DNA of 64,000 nucleotides from Macrobrachium rosenbergii (taxonomy: Eukaryota > Arthropoda > Malacostraca > Decapoda > Palaemonidae). The translations under genes and the position numbers were made by a program. Of the stretch, positions 34,717-44,999 are shown piece by piece. The notes beneath the pieces were generated by a model that saw only the letters and a list, made by a program, of their open reading frames with translations, was not told the DNA's origin and made no database searches. Position 1 is the first letter of the stretch, and the number at the start of each line of letters is the position of its first letter. The stretch covers positions 81,541,539 to 81,605,538 of the forward strand of contig NC_089742.1 in the NCBI RefSeq assembly GCF_040412425.1, read 5' to 3'.

Positions 34717-36830
34717 ATGTCTGATTCAAGTTTATCTAGTAGAGATGGTTGCAAAACCAGATTGATCAAATCTCCATATGACACAATTTGCAGTAAATGT
34801 AGGGGGCAGTAAGGTAGTAAGGAGAGATCTTGTGCTGAATGTAATGATTGGCCTGAGTGCCTGGCACCAGATGAACATGAGTGAAAGGTACTTAAATCTC
34901 ACCTAGACAAGTTAGAAAGGGACAGGAAGAAGATTGTGGCTTCTAGAGCTAAGAAACGTGCTTCACCTAGCCTAGAATCTATACCTCAGCCTAGGTTGGA
35001 AGATAGCTCTGCTATTCCTTCTTCCCCCCTTCATGCTTTTCTCATGCTACTAGCTCTCTTATTTTTAATCCACCTGCTCTCGCGCCTGGCACCCCTGCTT
35101 CCGACCCTTGCCATTGCCAGTCTTGAGTCTAGGCTTGACAAGAAAGTTAACCTAGTACAGGCAGTCCCTGGTTTATGACTGGTCCAGCTTACGACGTTCC
35201 AAGGTTACGACGCTTTTCAAATATATTCATGAGAAATTATTTCCCGGTTTACGACCCATGTTCCGTGGTTACGACGTGTCGTACGCCAATGCGACGGAAG
35301 AAATATGGTCCAAAACAGCAGAATAATAAAAATTTGGAGGTTTTCAATTGAAAAACCCAATAAAAGTTCAGTTTATATCGTTTTCAATACACCCAAAGCA
35401 TTAAAAGTAAGGTTTTCTTAGGATTTTTTACGATTTTTGACAATTTTTCGGTTTACAATGATTTTCGGTTTAAGACGCGCTGTAAAAATGGAACCCCTGT
35501 CGTAAACCGGGGACTACCTGTAGTGAATACAGTGAAGCGGAGGAGGTGGCTACTCGTCCTGCCGGTTCTCCTAGACAGAGGTCACTGTTCTGCTCCCCTG
35601 AACTTGGGAGAAGACATACTGTAAGTCCAAGGGAGGCTGGTGGGGTTTGCCCACAGGTAGCTGCCCCCTCAGTTGAGCCTGTTGCATGTTCCCAGGTATC
35701 AGCAGACAGCCACTGGAAAGGCATCTTGATGGATGTGCACCAGTTATCATCCAGTTCTGAGGATTCCGGCAATGACATGAGGCACCGCAAGCGCTATCTT
35801 GATGCATCTTGCCCTCTGAAGAAGCATGCACATGATGTTGCATGCCACTCTCTGCTGCCTGTCAAGCGGTATAAGGAGGCAAATCTCAGCCCACAGCCTT
35901 TCTGCATTTTTGCTGTGGATCCCTCTGTCTCTGCCTCGGTCCGACATCCACTCTGTGCATGGGATAGCCCGCGACCTCTCCTGACCACCCAGTTGTTGAG
36001 TGCCCTTGCTTGGCCCCCAAGTGCCTTGCTCCTCCTGAATGCTCGGCGCCACCTCCCAAGCACCTGGCACCAGCTTCCGAGAGCCCAGCGCCAGCTCCCA
36101 AGCGCCCGGCATCAACTCTTCAGTACCAATCTCTTGCTTAGAGCGCCAAGCCCTTGCTTCTGACCATGGGTCTCCTAGCCTGTGCAGCTCTCCTTCAATA
36201 TTTGGTGGCGAGCTTTCCAACCTTTATTGCACCAGCTGCCCTGGTCTTGCCTGCCTCAACCTTCCTGATGAGGAGCCATCCAGATGACAGATCTAGGCCC
36301 CCCACAGTGGTGCTTTCCTCATCTTCTGGGAAGGCACCCAAGGAGATTGAAAATTGGCTTTCTGCTAAGAGGGAGCAAGGTAAAGCTTCCTTTGCCTTTC
36401 CTCCTTTTCACTTAGTCCATAGGAGGTATCTTTCCTACTCCACTGAGGAAGCTCCTTCTTTGGGATTAGTTGCCTCCTCCTGAGGGGACTTCTCTGGCCT
36501 TATCGACTCTTCCTGATGCTTGGCGTTTTTGTGTCAGCGAAAATTATGTTTTCATCAGCAGAACTTGACTACCTTGTCAAGGACCTCTTCAAGGTGTTTG
36601 AAATTTTCAGTTTTTTGGCCTGGACAGTGGGAGCACTAGCCAAGAAGAATGAACATTGCAATAATTTAGTAGAAGTTGTCTCGGACTGTCTAGGAGTCCT
36701 ATCTTGTGCAGACAAGGCCATCAGGGATGGCTCTCTTGAACTTACGACTTTTCTCTTGGGTGGTTTTGAAGAAAAGAGAATTATGGTGCTCCTTTACCAC
36801 TAAAGGAGTCACTCAGACCTAGAAGTCGGA
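34717..36830 (+). pseudogene. DIRS element D gag-like ORF1 remnant
   Basis: Starts at ATG 34717 with MSDSSL, the same start as element E (57824). A Cys-rich motif follows at 34750-34860 (CKTRL, CSKC, CAEC, WPEC), interrupted by a stop after CRGQ. Next is HLDKLERDRKK near 34905. After the MITE insertion the frame 35546-36160 resumes (SHWKGILMDVHQLSSSS) and leads into a Pro/Ala-rich repeat segment at 36020-36130. The last part (36300-36800) has VLSSSSGKAPKEIENWLSA and YLSYSTEEAPSLG, then LVKDLFKVFEIFSFLAWTVG, matching element E 60885-61360. Multiple stops and shifts make it a pseudogene. Confidence 0.8.
35158..35520. mobile_element. Palindromic MITE inserted in element D (TA target)
   Basis: 363 bp with inverted ends CAGGCAGTCCCTGG / reverse complement CAGGTAGTCCCCGG, continuing as GGTTTA(T/C)GAC. 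TA on both sides (35156-35157, 35521-35522). Multiple internal GGTTTACGAC-type words on both strands. No ORF. It interrupts the gag remnant of element D. Confidence 0.85.
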
Positions 36831-37079
36831 CCTCCAAAATAAGTCGAATCAGAATCTGCTGGCTCATTCTTCCAGATGCCCCAAGGATTTGTCTCCGTTT
36901 GTTTATAAGATGGTCTCTCCTCTCCAGCAACATCTCTTTCATGGGAGTAAGCCCAAGTCACAGTCTAGGATCTGCTCCAATGTCTGCTTCTTGGCCAGAA
37001 CTATCAAGAGGAGCTCAACCAAGTCCTTACCCAAGAAATGAGGAAGAAGTCATCCGTGCACAAGTGGGAGCCAGACTTC

Positions 37080-38930
37080 TCGGGTTTTAGAAGTAGAGTA
37101 TCAGAGAGGCAGAACAGTGGATTGTCAAGGTTCTGAGGGAGAGCTACTCCATCCTGTTCACGGAGAGCCCCCTTTAGTCACTTCTCCCATCATATTGACA
37201 GCCTACTCAAGAGGCTCAGAGAAACATTTGGCTCTTTTGTAGGAGGTCTCCTCTCTTCTTCTAAAGAGAGCCATAGAAGAAGTTGAGGATATCAACTTAG
37301 AGGACTTCTACAACCATCTGTTTGTGGTCCCCAAATCATCGGGGGTTGGAGATCAGTCCTTGATGTAAGCGCCCTCAATCTCTTCGTCCGGAAGATGAAG
37401 TTCAAGATGTAGGCAAACCAGTCAGTCCTTTCATCCATTCACCAGGGCAGTTGGTGATAACCTTGGATATGCAGGATGCATACTTTAATATTCCCATCCA
37501 TCAGGACTCCAGGAAGTATCTAGGGTTCGTCTTTCAAGACAAAAATCTTCCATTTTCGGGCTCTTTGCTGTGGCCTTTCTACAGCTCCTCTAGTGTCCAC
37601 TGGAGTCCTTACTCCTCTAGCAAAGTGGCTTTATTTAATAGGCATAATTGTCAATCTATATCCAGATGGCTGGCCTCTTTGATCCCCTTCAAGGGAAAAG
37701 TGCATGAGGACTTTAACAAGATTCTTCTCCTCACTCAAGAACTGGCCCTGTTGCAAGAGAGTCTCCTTTTGGGGCTGAGTCTCACCACTCGGACTTTACA
37801 GGCTTTTCTGTCTGCCAAGAGAATCGCCAGCTGCCTTCAAGACGGTCCACAAGTTTCCAGCCCTTTTGCCAGCGAGATGTTCGCCAAGTTAGGCAGACTT
37901 CATAGGAGAGCTCTGCAATTCTATCTCAAGGCCAACTGGAACAGGGAACACTGCCGGATACCTTTGTGTTTCCTATAAACCAGAGATCAAGTTGGACCTG
38001 CAGTGGTGGCTGTCTGAACAAAGACTTTCAGAAGGAAAGCCTCTTAATCCTCAGAGCCCAGACCTAGATTTCTATTCAGACGCCTTGGATCTAGGGTGGG
38101 AGCCCTCTTGGGGAACTGGGAAGTTTCTGGGACATGGTCCCCAGAAGAACAGAACCTTCACGTCTACGTCAGAGAGCTGAAAGCAATTCACTTAGGGCTT
38201 CTGTGCTTCTCGACCCTAGTTCACGACAAGACTGTGGTAGTCCATTCAGACAATACCACAGCCCTAACATACATATGAGAGCAAGGCAGCACTCACTCAT
38301 TTTCTCTCTGCCAGACAGCAAGACACCTTCTACTGTAGGCATATCAAAATTGAGTGATTGTAGTCGCTCGATTTACCCAGGGCAAACTAAATGTTCTGGT
38401 GGATGAACTGAGCTGTCGGAAGCAGGTCCTTCCCACTGAATGGACCTTGGATCCCCAGGTCTGTCAGGATCTCTGGAAATTATGGGGCAGGCCGACATTG
38501 GATCTGTTTGCCACCTCAAGGAACCATCGCCTTCCTCTCTTTTGTTGTCCGGCCCCGGACCCTCTAGCATGGGCAACAGATGTTGTGCTGCAAGATTGGT
38601 CCAACTTGGAACTCTACGCCTTTCCACCCTTCAGCATGGTCAGGGGAAGTGCTGAACAAGTTTCAGGCTCATCGCAACGTTACGATGACCCTCATAGCCC
38701 CGTTCTGGCCCATGAAAGAATGATTCCTGGACCTGCTACGGTTGTGGGTGGACTTTCCAAGACTCCTTTCCCAAAACCCGTGTCTACTCAGACAATCTTA
38801 TTTCAAGAGATACCACCAAGGATTGTCCGCTCTTGCCCTGTCTGGAAGCTTGTTGGAGTGAAAGGGTTTTTCAAGACGTGCTGCAGAGGCTACTGCAAGA
38901 TGCAGGTGTCAGTCCTCTAGCCGCGTCTAC
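37080..38930 (+). pseudogene. DIRS element D reverse transcriptase-RNase H remnant
   Basis: RT landmarks: a degenerate VGARLLGF entry motif near 37065, SVLDVSALNLFVRKMKF near 37360, then VITLDMQDAYFNIPIHQDSRKYLGFVFQD (37451-37540), then STAPLVSTGVL. The catalytic box has decayed to LYPDGW near 37655, so one Asp is lost. RNase H begins YSDALDLGW near 38072. The DIRS C-terminal block DLFATSRNHRLP lies at about 38505, followed by LQDWSNLELYAFPPFSM. Many frameshifts. The best open pieces are 37451-37978 and 38354-38920. Confidence 0.87.
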
Positions 38931-39235
38931 CAGGCTGAGTGGCCAATTTTCTGAAGCTGGTGTCTCAGAATCAATGTCTCTTCTGAAACATCTGTGACCC
39001 AAATTGTGGATTTCCTTCTTTATCCGAGGAGACCTAGGAATCTCTCGTCCTCCACCATTAAGGAGTATCAAGCTATGTTTAGCTCAGTGTTGAAGCACAG
39101 GGGCCTGGATCTTTCATCAAACCCAGATCTTACCAACCTCATCAAGTCCTTTGATACATCCAGGGAAAGGAAGGAACATCTGGTCTCCTGGAACCTGGAC
39201 GTAGTGTTGAAGTAGCTGACAAGTCCCTCTTTTGA
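38931..39235 (+). pseudogene. DIRS element D tyrosine recombinase, N-terminal fragment only
   Basis: 38994-39215 encodes VDFLLYPRRPRNLSSSTIKE then YQAMFSSVLKHRGLDLS, the SAM-like DNA-binding part of a DIRS recombinase. The catalytic half (Arg, HxxR, Tyr) is absent: the sequence runs into the TTAA insertion and then into the terminal repeats. No recombinase activity possible from this copy. Confidence 0.75.
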
Positions 39236-40043
39236 ACCCCTACGTTCCTCTTCTTGGACAGATCCCCTCAGTAGAGGATCTGAAACAGGTTTTGGGTGAT
39301 GGATGGATCCCCTTTGAGGAGGATTAATATTACACGCCATACGATTTGTCTATATCGAGGGGGAAAGAGTTTCCAGTACTTCAATGGCCCATAAGTTAAT
39401 TGTGGCAACTAAAGAATTCAGCTCAGCTTGATCGTGGGCATCTTGGGAACTTCAGTATTGTTCTTGACTTGGAGGGGCAATGTCTTGTTCCTCTCTCTCT
39501 TCCATGACGTCTTTTTATTTATTTGCTCATAAATAGACCCAGGGATTACTGTTGGTTTTAGTTCTTACCTTTTATGATATGTCAGTTATAGTTGTAATTT
39601 TGCAAAGAAATATTAGAAAAAATATGTATAAATCCAAAAAAAGTTACTTCACTTCCCGATCTCAGTAAATTTGCGTCAATATTTTACAACAAATATGCTC
39701 AGAATATGTTACTGATTTTAGTTCATGTGTTATGATATTGTGTAAGATGTAATTATAATTTTACAAAATAAAATAAAAATAAATTATTAGAAAAAACATG
39801 TATAACTTGGTAAAATTTACGAGTGTTTTGTAAAAGAGGCTCCTCATAGTGTTTTAAATACAGTAGTCACTTTCAACTTCCCATGGAAGGTAAGGAAAAT
39901 TTTTTAGAAGTTTTTTCTTACACCATTTGGATTTGCATATCTTCCTCTTTCCATTGATGTCTTTTTTTTTCTTAAATTGGCCAACCTTAAAGTTTGCCCG
40001 GTCTGGGGTGTGCATTATATATAATTAGCCCGTCCCTTACAGG
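39236..40043. mobile_element. TTAA-type insertion inside DIRS element D
   Basis: The right end is AGCCCGTCCCTTACAGG followed by TTAA (40044-40047). The left end, TTTTGAACCCC at 39231-39240, has a degraded TTAA. The right end inverted (CCTGTAAGGGACGGGC) matches the left end of the related copy at 50901 (CCCTTAATGGACGGGC). 39270-39600 is about 75-80% identical to 50925-51235. No transposase. Confidence 0.65.
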
Positions 40044-40137
40044 TTAAGTTTTATATATACTTACCAAGTAATTACAGAATTGGAGCCTGCCCTCCTCCCC
40101 TCTCTTGGACATAAGGGCGCAGACAGAATGAGGTTAT

Positions 40138-40292
40138 CTGCTAAGTCATTTCCAGTACTCCCGTTAGTGGGCGGGGCTTGTCATTTACACTAAACAGTCG
40201 AAGTGTTACCTTGATTTTTTAAATTAAAGGTTGCCACGTGAGTTAGAAACTATAACTATGTAATTACTTGACAAGTAGATATCAAATTTAAT
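40138..40292 (+). repeat. Right ITR of DIRS element D
   Basis: Reverse complement of 34440-34560. Outer end around CAAGTAGATATC. Confidence 0.86.
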
Positions 40293-41193
40293 ATTATTAT
40301 GTAAGTATCATTTTTATCATAACATATCTCAATCAAAAATTAAAGCATATTGCAGATATGGTGTCATATTTACTAATTTAACTTAGCCTTTTTGTATGTC
40401 ATCTTTTATAAGGGAGGCTCATTTGGAATTTTATTAATTGTCCTTTCTCGTAACAAAATTCTCTCCACATTTCTAAATTGCTTTTTGCCATTTACTTTCC
40501 ATTTGTTCGGTTGGGTAATTTGTAACTTAGATGTCCCATACCTTTATTTCTGTCTTATTCCAGATTTCACTATATTGTTTATGAACAAATCTGTGGGGGC
40601 AAGTCCTCTGAGTCTACAAATCTGTGGGGGCAAGTCCTCTGAGTCTAAAAAGGACGTGTGACTTTCCTAAATTTCTTTAGAATAACATTGATACAGTAAT
40701 TTATAACGTTTACATGAAATCTAACATTATTATCATTATTATTCTTGAGAATACAGTAATAATGGTGCAGTAGTGCTTTTAAATGTTTCTCATGAAATTC
40801 AAATAGATAAAAATGCATTAGTAGTTTATAAATTTTTTCTTTAAATTCAAATACTTTAAGTCATTTATATTCTAGACTTCATATGACCCATTGACTTGTA
40901 ACTAAATTTCAAGTAAAGCATTACATACTTCATAAGAAACCTTTCTTGTGATGCAAAAGTAAATCTGTCAGAAGTAAGTTGTTGTCCTCAACTCCTTTGA
41001 TTCTGTTCTTGTGCTATTTCACTACATAACTTTTTCTTATTCAAGTAACATCCACTTTCGTACTGGAACTTCAAAGATGAGAAATATGGTTAAGATAGAA
41101 TCACACTCAATTATGTAGCTCAGTGTGACCTTCATAACTGAAATTGGATAACATTTCAGAATATAATACTGTACAGTATTCATTTTCCTTCAG
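40293..41193. other. Intronic sequence with a short tandem duplication
   Basis: AT-rich. 40586-40646 is a 31-bp exact tandem duplication (CAAATCTGTGGGGGCAAGTC...). Otherwise nothing supported. Ends in a good acceptor before the exon at 41194. Confidence 0.6.
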
Positions 41194-41391
41194 TGTTGTT
41201 GGTGAAGCTGTAAGGATAATGGATCATTACTTGAGGCTTCAGACTGAGGAGTCACAAACAGGAATGAAACATGTCTTGCAAGAAGGAATCTCACTTTGGC
41301 TGTCACATGCCTTGCCTTTAGCACAGTTAGAAGACTTACTCCTTACACACTTACCAAGGACTGTGTATCCATTAGCTTTGTTGCTCTTTGG
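41194..41391 (+). CDS. Candidate host exon with alpha-helical segment
   Basis: One base, then 65 codons, then two bases, from TTTTCCTTCAG to GTATGT. The split-codon phase fits the exon ending at 29672 (two bases plus one). It encodes VVGEAVRIMDHYLRL, then VLQEGISLWLSHALPLAQLE, then LLTHLPRTVYPLALLLF: amphipathic helices typical of an alpha-solenoid. No named domain recognised. If it joins to 29672, the intron is about 11.5 kb and filled with DIRS D, G and the TTAA satellite element. Confidence 0.66.
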
Positions 41392-42495
41392 GTATGTATT
41401 TTCTTGACTTTGTTCAGTGCCAGTTTGAAATGCTTAAATGTATTTTGGAGAGTGGATTTTATATAAAGTGTGTACTTTTTGATAATGGTGATGATGTGTC
41501 AAAAGTTTAAGAACTTTGCTTTTCTTTCAAAATTTCCTTATTTTCCATTGATCTTAGTAATCAATTTAAAAAAATACCAAGTTTCTTGACACGCATAGTG
41601 TTTAATGTATTCAAGTAAAGAAATATAGTATAGAAAAAGAACACCATGCAAGTTTTGCAATGGCAAGTTGAGTAAATTGTAAATTATATCATCATAGACA
41701 ATACTGTATTTGGGAAAGTGATGGTTCCCATGTGAGATCCAGTAATTTGTTAGATATTCCTATAGAAAATACACCTTGTCTTTTTACAGATTACAAAGCT
41801 TTTACATTTATTAAAAATCCCATTCTAACAAAATACAGATGCTGGCACTCTCTGTAATGTTAAAGATTTTGGGGAAGTTCTGTGTTGAAATATTATTTGT
41901 GAAAGATAGTCGAACAGGATATTTCCCAGTACTATTGTTTAAAGTTGTTATACCATGTACAATTCTGACATCAAGCCAGTAGGCAACAAGAAAGGGGGCA
42001 CCAAGAAGGAAAATGGGGATTTAAAGATGTAACCAACAGAGATCAGATTCATGGCTGGAGTATGATGGAAGTTGGGAGAGAGAAATGGTATCAAGAGGCT
42101 GCAAAAATTACTTTAATCTCCAAGGTTGAGGTGGCATGCTAAAATTATCATCATCTGTATTGGGAAAAAGAAGCTGCCAATGAAGAATTTTGTGTAAAAG
42201 GTCACGGTAGACTACAGACAGCCAAATGCGAGAGCAATAATTCATCATGGCTAAATAAGGGCTAAAACAGGTGGCAGTTCTATTAACTTTTTAAAATTTG
42301 TAGGACCATAACCATTGGCAAACACAGTAGGTATATTTAATGACTGCAAAATAGAAAAATTGTTGTCTTGGTATTGCCAGATATTCCAAATCATCAAGTA
42401 CAGTATGGCCTATGAATACTAGTGGGTCACAGAGTAGGATTATTATATAAGTTCTGCCAATCAATAAGGTTTAGCTATATTGGAGTAACTCATGC
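41392..42495. other. Intronic sequence, no feature recognised
   Basis: Starts at the GTATGT donor. AT-rich, no repeat that I could pair, no sustained ORF. Confidence 0.45.
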
Positions 42496-42512
42496 TTTTT
42501 GATAGCGTAGTC

Positions 42513-42815
42513 GCTGTCTCGTCCTCAAAGGAGTTACCCCCCATGGTGTGCCAGTGCTCCCATGGTGACTAGACTAGTATCAAAGAAATATTTTTCTAGC
42601 CTGGTCTTGTAGCCGGGTATTGTGTCGTAATGAAAACACTATGACACGTGATAGAGTATAATGGACTCAAAGATAAGAGGGCATTTTCCCTTATCTTCAG
42701 CGAAGCTGAACCCAGTTTTTCCTACGTCAAAACTGCAAGAAGTGACTATTGCGCATGCGCGTCTGCCATCTTGTTTTACGACCGGGCAGGCAAAAAGACC
42801 ATCTCCATTACCCTC
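42513..42815 (+). repeat. Left ITR of DIRS element C
   Basis: Reverse complement of 49990-50283, about 95% identical over roughly 300 bp. The high identity of the two arms suggests a fairly recent copy. Confidence 0.95.
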
Positions 42816-44644
42816 TTCTAGCGCAAGTGATACGCATCACCCGTCAGTGCTCCTTACTGTTTTCAAGCGTGTAAAGCAGCAAGTATTATGGAAACATCCA
42901 AACACGAAAGTTAAGTGCTTATTTTTAAACTCGAGTTTTAAAAATTGTTAGTTTTAACTGTGGAACAAATGCCTTTTGTGTATAGATTCCCGAAAACTGA
43001 ACTTTGTTTTCGCAGCACATGGTTGGTGTCTTCAGAGCACATGACCGGTGCCCTCTCGTGATCTCTGTTAGTTGCGAAAGTTTTAAAAATTTGATGTTTT
43101 GATCGTTCAGTTTATAATGTGTAACCAAAGAAATGTTCCACAATTTAGTATTAATTTAGATAATCCTTTCAGATAACGGTGTCCACAATAGCCTAGGCGG
43201 TAGCCTACAGAGACGGTAGCCTAATAAATTCAGTCAGAATAATGTTAATGTAGTAGATGTTGTCCATAGCCTATATCCTAGGATTACATATCCTAAAGGT
43301 GATTGAAATATTCTGGGGTAGAGATTAACCCAATTTAAGGTAAGTAAGAACCTTTTAAAAACATATTCTTTTACGGAACTAGGCAGCAGCCCAGTTTACA
43401 CCAAGGATCCTAGATTTCGGTAAACAGGAAACTAAACATTTTCCCTTCGGTATAACCGCGGAACTTGCGTATGATCCATATAATCTAGGACTAGGCAGTA
43501 GCTATATTAGTTTAAGTTAAACTTACAAAAACACCCCATTATTGGACAATCACTACTAGTTAGTAATCTACTAGATGATAATCTAGAACCAGATGAAAAT
43601 AGTAACCTATGCAAGATGAGATAGTAGCCTAGCCTCAAGGCTACATACTTAGGCATTTGTGTTTTATGTAACCATACCCTTGTGAAATAATTAGCACAGA
43701 TTATGCAGTATCCTAGATTAGAGTAAGTGATAACCTGACTATAAGAGTTTACATTATTGGCCTACTATATGATATCATAGACCAAATAACCTAGGATTGG
43801 CTACAATCAAGGAAGTTGTCAACCTGAGCTAGACAAACATAGTAGCCTAACTGTGCTTACTTATTAGCAAATTGCTAAGTTTATATAGCCTATATATTTG
43901 TCATCTGTAAAAGTCAGGATTAGCTAATACCCTAACTAGGCTAAGAAAGAATAAGCCCAGTAGTGCATATAAACAGTATTCAAGGGTCAATAACATCAGT
44001 AAGATCTTGTGAAGCCTATATCCTTACAGGTGATATAAATTCTTGGAACAGACAGTAGCCTAACCAGATTTACTGGAAACCCCTCAAGGGAACGTTCCGA
44101 TTGTTAATTTAGTAACAGCGCAGCTGAGTATCAGACAGAAATGTAGTATCAGCTGCACGAAATAAAAAACCAATAAAATTAATTTTATGGTAAGCTTATA
44201 TATATATCCTTAGGTTCTTAATTAAACCTAGAAACGACCTAGAATAGGTTAAGCGAGATTCTTCTAAGAGATCTATGCTTAGATTAAAGTAGTTATACTA
44301 GAACTGTTAAACTAAGCCTTTTAAAACAGTAGCTTGGTTTAGCTGTTAAACAGATTAGTTTATAGAATAGTCCTTATGGCAGGACAGGAATTAAAATTTC
44401 ACATAAGCCATTGCAAAAGGACTAACAGCTTAAGTAATGCAGCCCTATATGCTGACAGTCAACCTAAAATCTACAACAGTTTGTCAACTAGCATATTTTG
44501 TAGCGTATTACATTTACGCATGGTAACCAAATTAACCTGTAAGATGTAATATATTAATGGCACAAAGTTTTTTACAGTCTGTTCTTTCAGAAAACTATTT
44601 ATTCTAAATTAGTTTCTAATAACAACTTGGTTCTTTCACTACAG
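42816..44644 (+). other. 5' leader of DIRS element C, rich in TAGCCTA words
   Basis: No ORF of note. 43180-44350 is unusually dense in TAGCCTA, GTAGCCTA, CCTAGG and CCTAGGATTA words, on a low-GC background. It ends in a splice-like acceptor (TTTCACTACAG). It probably holds the promoter and 5' leader of the element; no precise site can be called. Confidence 0.5.
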
Positions 44645-44850
44645 GGCCACTACTATGCAGGACCCTCAGCTCAATAGCAAATTGCTCGGTTCGCTTTTTG
44701 CCAGTGGGTACGGTCCATTCCACCTGCCACGAGCATAGTCCTTGCAAAAATCAGGACAAATTTGCCTGGTCGCCAGATATGTGCGAGGTTTGCAGTGTGC
44801 TCTTGGCAACAAGTTTCAAGGACGAAACAGCTTGTTTCAGGCTGTCTTGA
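44645..44850 (+). CDS. DIRS element C gag-like ORF1, Cys/His-domain exon
   Basis: Directly after TTTCACTACAG. In one frame it gives NCSVRFLPVG, then CHEHSPC, then WSPDMCEVCSVLL. This mirrors the A/B exon (CRTHAGC ... WHPEGCEVC) in residue order and spacing, although the rest has diverged. The reading frame closes at a TGA (44848-44850), so a donor would be needed before that; I could not pick one confidently. Probably the zinc-binding N-terminal domain of ORF1. Confidence 0.58.
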
Positions 44851-44999
44851 TGGGTCCTAGGGTTCAGCAAGGGAGAGGAAGGGGGAGATTATATCTTTCC
44901 GGCAGATCTTCGGCAGCATATACTTAACCCGTTCTCAGGGGATCCATATTCGGGCCAAAACCCAATAACATCAGTCCCCAGGACCTCCCAGGCAAACCC

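Larger units (their letters stand above)
34424..40292 (+). mobile_element. DIRS-type element D (second lineage, decayed)
   Basis: Inverted terminal repeats at about 34440-34560 and 40140-40268 enclose plus-strand gag, RT-RNase H and YR remnants. Homologous to element E at 57476 onward in termini and proteins. It is broken by a palindromic MITE (35158-35520) and by a TTAA-type insertion (39236-40043). The YR catalytic core is missing altogether. A shortened ICR-like sequence follows the second insertion (40048-40075). Confidence 0.82.

Noticed and set aside
35747..36220. 157-codon minus-strand ORF in element D
   Set aside because: Antisense shadow of the Pro/Ala-rich gag region; the plus-strand product aligns with element E.
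43180..44350. TAGCCTA words as an interstitial telomere (arthropod TTAGG/CCTAA) array
   Set aside because: The words are dispersed, not tandem, and do not keep a 5-bp period.
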